A DNA stretch of 64,000 nucleotides from assembly GCA_030323885.1 (NCBI GenBank), contig CM059186.1, forward strand, positions 151,998,407-152,062,406, in the 5' to 3' direction. This document shows positions 59,085 through 64,000 of the stretch, piece by piece. The position numbers were made by a program, and so were the translations under genes. Positions within the stretch are counted from its first letter, which is position 1. Each line of letters begins with the position of its first letter. Origin of the DNA: Branchipolynoe longqiensis. Taxonomy: Eukaryota > Annelida > Polychaeta > Phyllodocida > Polynoidae. The notes under the pieces were generated by a model, which saw only the letters and a program-made list of their open reading frames with translations, was not told the DNA's origin and ran no database searches.

Positions 59085-59790
59085 TGTGACAGTGCACACT
59101 CATGGTGACTTTATAGAATTGTCCCACTGGGAGATCAGGCCACCCAGCACCATGACCCAATTTCCCAGTCAGTCACATTATCCTGATACTGAGCTAACCA
59201 GTCCTTGTCCTATCCTGTTGATGCCAAGCGCAGGCTTAGTAGCGACTAGATAAAGGATTCACCCGGTACTCGCAGTACATGGGTGAAGACCAGCCTTATA
59301 TAAAAACGGTCGAAAAATCGGGCTAATGAACTGAGTCTTTATGAGCCTAATTTCACAATCTAAGAAGCAACATTTATTCTTTGTATATGTCTTCATGTTT
59401 ACCCGCTACCTTTGAGTTGAAAAATATAATAAAATATCTAGTTTAATAAGATTTAAAAGTGAAATCGACGGCGTTCTAGTGCCGCCATCTTGTCTTTTTG
59501 CATTCTCGCACATTTCACCAACTCTGTGCCTATGTTTGTAGCCATTTGATCCTGGAACCACAGTTTCTACTTCATGTTCCATACTAAAGCTATTTTCGCC
59601 CGTATTTACACTACGTTGTCGTTCATCCGTGTACTACAAGGGTGAATCTTTTATCTAAGTACCGACTGGTATCAATTTAGTAAGTTATTGGTTTGACTCG
59701 ACTGGGAATCTAACTCGCGACCTTTCACGTGGGATGCCTGCACTCTACCTATTCAGCCAGCGCGTCCGGTGATGACGATGACGATGAAGC
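59085..59790 (-). mobile_element. SINE split by a nested MITE
   Basis: The reverse-strand 3' part lies at 59085-59246 and the tRNA-like head part at 59658-59770 (GACCTTTCACGTGGGATGCC, TATTCAGCCAGCGCGTCC). They are separated by the element at 59247-59657, whose insertion duplicated AGTASCGAC. Confidence 0.85.
59247..59657. mobile_element. MITE with TAGATAAAAGATTCACCC termini
   Basis: TIRs TAGATAAAGGATTCACCC and GGGTGAATCTTTTATCTA. Inserted in a SINE with a 9-bp duplication (AGTAGCGAC / AGTACCGAC). Partial relatives are at 8536-8560 and 29713-29760. Confidence 0.85.
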
Positions 59791-60118
59791 TAATAATGAA
59801 ATAATAATAATAATGACACCAGCAAAAGTAGGGCTGAAGACAGACTGGAGTTCCATATGGTGCGTTTGTGACAATTGTATAAACATTGTCGGCTAACAGT
59901 TAGTACAATGGATCGGTGTGTTGGAGCGGGGAGGGGGGGGGGGGTAGACTGGAGGGGGCGGCGTTAACATTTATGGCCTGGTGCTGGTAATACTAGTGGC
60001 GGTGTTCAAAATTAATGCGCCCTTCATGTGGCTCCGAGTTCAGGTTCCTGGTGCAGAATCACAGCAGTTTACCTGAGGTGCCCACTCCGACCTCCTATCG
60101 CCGGGTTTCTGACTGCAG

Positions 60119-60228
60119 GATAAGGTTGGCCCGGCCCGGGTGTCGTGCAGGCTGGGTGGGAGGGTGGGAGCAGGGGTCGTGACTGAAGGGTTATCTACTA
60201 CCAGCCGCACGACCCGCACCACACTCAG
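60119..60228 (+). other. exon-like unique segment before the 47-bp array
   Basis: After CTGACTGCAG a frame runs DKVGPARVSCRLGGRVGAGV, VTEGLSTTSRTTRTTL to CACTCAG|gtacca. The minisatellite that follows repeats the CAG|gtacca border. It needs phase 0 from upstream, which exon 18 does not supply directly. No homology recognised. Confidence 0.2.
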
Positions 60229-61075
60229 GTACCAGCGGCACACACAGGGACACAGCATGTTAACAGCACAGTCAGGTACCAGCGGCACACACAGGGATAG
60301 AGCATGTTAACAGCCCAGTCAGGTACCAGCGGCACACACAGGGACACAGCATGTTAACAGCACGGTCAGGTACCAGCGGCACACACTGGGAAACATCGTT
60401 CTAACAGCACAGTCAGGTACCAGCGGCACACACAGGGACACAGCATGTTAACAGCCCAGTCAGGTACCAGCGGCACACACAGGGACACAGCATGTTAACA
60501 GCACGGTCAGGTACCAGCGGCACACACTGGGAAACATCGTTCTAACAGCACAGTCAGGTACCAGCGGCACACACAGGGACACAGCATGTTAACAGCATGG
60601 TCAGGTACCAGCGGCACACACTGGGACACAGCATGTTAACAGCACGGTCAGGTACCAGCGGCACACACTGGGACACATCGTGCTAACAGCACAGTCAGGT
60701 ACCAGCGGCACACACAGGGACACAGCATGTTAACAGCACGGTCAGGTACCAGCGGCACACACTGGGACACATCGTGCTAACAGCACGGTCAGGTACCAGC
60801 GGCACACACAGGGATACAGCATGTTAACAGCACGGTCAGGTACCAGCGGCACACACAGGGACACAGCGTGCTAACAGCAGGGTCAAGTACCAGCGGTACA
60901 CACCTGGACACAGCGTGCTAACAGCACAGTCAGGTACCAGCGGTACACACAGGGACACATCGTGCTAACAGCACAGTCAGGTACCAGCGGTACAGACAGG
61001 GACACACCGTGCTAACAGCACAGTCAGGTACCAGCGGCACACACAGGGACACAGCAAGGTACCAGCGGGACACAG
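60225..61075 (+). repeat. 47-bp minisatellite
   Basis: GTCAGGTACCAGCGGCACAC ACAGGGACACAGCATGTTAA CAGCACA, about 18 units, exactly 47 bp where intact. Two variants (CAGCATGTTAAC and CATCGTGCTAAC) alternate, giving higher-order order. Confidence 0.94.
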
Positions 61076-61339
61076 CATGCTAATAGCCAGGTCGGGTACC
61101 AGTGGCACTTACCAGTCACCACGCACCCTGGGACGCGACGTCACCACGCACCCTGGGACGCGGCGTCACCACGCACACTGGGATGCAGGTAGCCTGACGT
61201 CTCGCCCCGAGCAGGTGGCGGCGCCTGGCAGCAGGTGCAGCCGCGAGTGATTAGTGAGGTATAACCACAACTGTGGTACAGGTGGAACGTGGTCGATCCC
61301 CGCCACACACACACACACACATAGACACACACACACATG

Positions 61340-61448
61340 CACACACGTGCCGTGCCCGCACGACGTCTACCTTGCGCACCACGGGTACCTGTTCACTCCG
61401 GAGCTGCGCGCGCACCTGAATTGTCGGACTGTGGGCTGCCACCGGCAG
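61340..61448 (+). other. exon-like GC-rich segment, unassigned
   Basis: Between a CA repeat and the 38-bp array, a frame reads CPHDVYLAHHGYLFTPELRA, HLNCRTVGCHRQ up to CAG|gtcgca. It is not low-complexity, but I recognise no family and the donor is weak. The antisense frame is open too. Confidence 0.18.
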
Positions 61449-61479
61449 GTCGCATCACACCTGAATGAGTCATTGACAT

Positions 61480-61830
61480 TGTGTACACAGCGTCACACCT
61501 GACTGAGTCACTCACGTGGTGCACACAGTGACGCACCTGACTCAGTCACTCACACGGTGCACACAGCGTCACACCTGACTGAGTCACTCATGCGGTGCAC
61601 ACAGCGTCACACCTGACTGAGTCACTCATGCGGTGCACACAGCATCACACCTGACTGAATCACTCACACGGTGCACACAGCGTCACACCTGACTGAATCA
61701 CTCACATGGTGCACACAGCGTCACACCTGACTGAGTCACTCACACGGTGCACACAGCATCACACCTGACTGAGTCACTCACGCGGTTCCCACAGCCTCAC
61801 ACCTGACTGAGTCACTCACACGGTGCCCAC
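61480..61830 (+). repeat. 38-bp minisatellite
   Basis: CACCTGACTGAGTCACTCAC ACGGTGCACACAGCGTCA, about nine units exactly 38 bp apart; ends at the candidate acceptor at 61832. Confidence 0.94.
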
Positions 61831-61832
61831 AG

Positions 61833-61974
61833 AGCGGTTGAGGAGGGAACTGCTCAGACCATCAATACTCAGCCCAGCCATGGTGATCAGGAAGCTTCCC
61901 CCGACGGCCGAGCCCGGGGTCCGGCCGGCGCCATCCAGCCGGCCGCCGGCCAACACACGCCACCGGAACATCAG
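61833..61974 (+). CDS. candidate downstream exon (weak)
   Basis: A GC-rich unique segment is bounded by GGTGCCCACAG and ACATCAG|gtagga. Two frames are open: one reads RLRRELLRPSILSPAMVIRK and has markedly GC-rich third positions; the other reads AVEEGTAQTINTQPSHGDQE and would match the phase left by exon 18. I cannot choose between them and recognise neither. The acceptor lies in the last unit of a 38-bp minisatellite, as for exons 7 and 10. It could be a further exon of the same gene or of another gene. Confidence 0.3.
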
Positions 61975-62002
61975 GTAGGACCGGGCTGCCTGCCTGCACA
62001 CC

Positions 62003-62332
62003 CGGCATGGCCGAATGAGTTGAGCGTCAGTCTCCCGTTTTGGTAGTTTGTGGGATTCGAACCGATAGGTTCAAACCCTGGTCGAGTCAAACCAATTACT
62101 TCAAAATTGATACATGTCGCTTCCTATCCAGGCGCTCGGCACTATTAGGATAGGGCAAGGACTATTTGGCTCAGTGTCAGGATAATGTGACTGAGTGGGA
62201 TATCAGGAGATGGTGCTGGCACCCTGGCCTCTCAGTGGGGCAGCACTATAAAGTCGCCATGATGCGCACTCTCACAAGTCAGTTGCTGTCCTGATATGAC
62301 CTTAGATGTTGCCAGTACGTAAAACAACCAAC
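62003..62332 (+). mobile_element. SINE, main family, full length
   Basis: Head GGCATGGCCGAATGAGTTGA with tandem box B copies (GATTCGAACCG and GGTTCAAACCC), complete body, and end TTGCCAGTACGTAAAACAAC. Confidence 0.88.
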
Positions 62333-62457
62333 CTACAAAGCCTGCATACTCAGTAGAACAGGCCACCTGCCGGCCTCAGGGCGCGGCTATGTTTAGGTGT
62401 TGCTTGACTGACACGCTCCACAAAGTCTGCTGCCCCTTCTACTTAGTAGTTATTTAA

Positions 62458-62775
62458 GGGGCTGTCACATTAGGGTTTTTGGCAGGAGCGTATGGCGGTG
62501 TAAGCACGTTACGTCATATACCTCGGTATACGCCGCCATACTCTATGCATATGCTGACATACGCCGTCATACGCCGATCCTCCAAAAGCCTGTTTCCTTG
62601 CTCAATATTTTCAGCGTATGGCAGCGTATGGATCATACGCTGCTCATACGCTAGGCGTACGCTATGCATACGCCGGCATAGGTTATGCATAGGTTAGGGG
62701 TACGTCGGCATAGGTTGGGCGTACGCTGGATTGACACCCGCCGGGTGTCTCTTGCGTACCCCCAATGTTCTGTAA
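62458..62775. mobile_element. CATACGC-type MITE, older copy
   Basis: TTAA then GGGGCTGTCACATTAGGGTT; the CATACGC/GCGTATG interior is diverged; right TIR not found (ends near CCCAATGTTCTGTAAAAGTG). Confidence 0.7.
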
Positions 62776-63279
62776 AAGTGGTGTCACACTACGGCGTATG
62801 GCGCTAGCGTATGGATTTTCGACCCATACGCCGTCATATGCTTCGCATACGCTATGCATACGCTATACATACGCTGGCATATGCCGTCATATGCCCTCAT
62901 ATGCGCGTCTGTCCAAATTCTTTTTGAGCATGCTCAATATTTTCGGCATATGGCAGCGCCTGGCTCATACACTGCTCATACGCTCGACGTACGCTATGCA
63001 TACGCTGACATAGGTTACGCATAGGTTGGGCGTATGCTGAACTTGCCAATCACAACTGTCAAACCTCATCACAGTACGCCGCGCATAGGTCGGGATATAC
63101 TTTGAATACGCCGCCATAGGCTAGGGGTAGGTTAGGCATAGGTTAGGCATAGGTTAGGCATACGCTTCAGATGCCGCTGGGACCTCGTGCGTAGCATATG
63201 ACGGCGTATGACGGTGTATGGGTCGAAAACTGCATACGCCGGCATACGCTAATGCCATACGCCGTAATGTGACAGGGCC
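62776..63279. mobile_element. CATACGC-type MITE, older copy
   Basis: GTGGTGTCACACTACGGCGT at left and CGCCGTAATGTGACAGGGCC at right, then TTTA. The interior has diverged CATACGC units and TAGGTTAGGCA-type runs (63120-63165). Confidence 0.78.
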
Positions 63280-63435
63280 TTTAGTTAGTTTTACTTTGTT
63301 TCCGGCATAAAATCACCATAATTCACTGAGCGTCTTTGTTTTTTTGTTTTTGTTTACACAGGTGTTCTACTTGCTGTGAACTAGACCAAACAGGCGTGTG
63401 TGTATATTTTATATATATGTACCTTTGTCATTTAA

Positions 63436-63705
63436 GCCCCAGTCACACTACGGCTTGCGACCACTTTGCCACCATTTTGGACACAAAAAAACCTGTCACC
63501 GGGGACGTAAGCGACCAAAGCAATGGTCGCCTACCTCTTGGCGACCATTTTGGTCACAGTAAGGTTTTTAGTGCAGTAACTGCAACCTCTTTGTGACCAA
63601 AATGATTGTAAGGAGGTCGCCGACCAATGAGGACCATTTTGCGCCATTTGCGACCAACCAATTTTTGTGGTCGCAAAGTGGTCGCAAGCAGTATTATACC
63701 CACAT
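63436..63705. mobile_element. GCGACC palindromic element, copy 2
   Basis: Preceded by TTAA (63432-63435), starts GCCCCAGTCACACTACGGCT and contains dense GCGACC/GGTCGC. The right TIR is eroded (GTGGTCGCAAGCAGTATTAT). Confidence 0.75.
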
Positions 63706-64000
63706 AATGGATTACATAACAATGTATCAATGATAGAATAGAATGTATCAATAATAGTAAACTATGAGAACCATTGTTAATTCATGTGACTGATGGATTA
63801 TATAACTATGTACTAACATAATAATAGAATGTATCAATAATAGTAATTATTTATTTTCACATGATGGATTATGTTATGCTATATTACTTATAATAGACAT
63901 AAATCAAGTGAATATAAATGACAAAGGGTACTCTTTTATTATTCTATGATACTGATACAAACATGCACACACACGCCCGTACGCATGTACAGACACGCGT

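Noticed and set aside
59760..59815. (GAT)n/(AAT)n as a coding acidic tract
   Set aside because: Short simple repeat directly after a SINE head, without splice sites or flanking open frame.

Overview
This is eukaryotic genomic DNA, almost certainly from an animal. It has GT-AG introns, tRNA-derived SINEs, LINE 3' ends, many MITE-like terminal-inverted-repeat (TIR) elements and very abundant minisatellites. The only gene I can support is on the + strand: the middle and C-terminal part of a MAPKBP1/WDR62-family protein (JNK-pathway WD40 scaffold). I resolved 18 consecutive exons between 8414 and 46576. Every junction has AG/GT borders and matching phase, giving about 1,427 codons without a stop. 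The first beta-propeller and N-terminus lie upstream of the window, and the extreme C-terminus was not found. One pro-orthologue of the vertebrate pair MAPKBP1/WDR62, plus the repeat content, suggests a non-vertebrate bilaterian. Boundary-hugging minisatellites make me think of a lancelet, but the species is not established by what I can see.

Layout. 1-8413 is upstream intron or 5' sequence with a 46-bp minisatellite (2130-3230), a CAC-rich tract, SINEs and MITEs. 8414-12723 holds five exons of the second WD40 propeller (six recognisable blades). 13771-25392 holds eight exons of the linker, with the family motifs LPAWAKR and RGRWAQR, acidic tracts, and a conserved block ending in [14 protein letters not shown]. 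28626-39046 holds four small exons, including a CAG-encoded polyQ/polyP exon. 44710-46576 is one unusually large exon for the disordered, Ser/Pro-rich tail. 46577-64000 is dominated by minisatellites, SINEs and palindromic MITEs, with only weak exon candidates.

The most interesting structure is not a second gene. At five or more exon borders of this gene (exon 7 acceptor, exon 10 acceptor, exon 10 donor, exon 17 donor, exon 18 donor) the sequence straddling the splice junction has been tandemly copied into the neighbouring intron, from one extra copy up to about 30. The introns therefore contain arrays of decoy splice sites. Second, a TTAA-flanked family of MITE-like elements is built almost wholly of CATACGC/GCGTATG heptamers. 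It occurs as a near-identical direct and inverted triplet at 52949-54248 and as older copies elsewhere. Third, two minisatellite arrays (48215-49290 and 57150-58597) switch strand at their centres, and their flanks are mirrored too, so each is a large palindrome.
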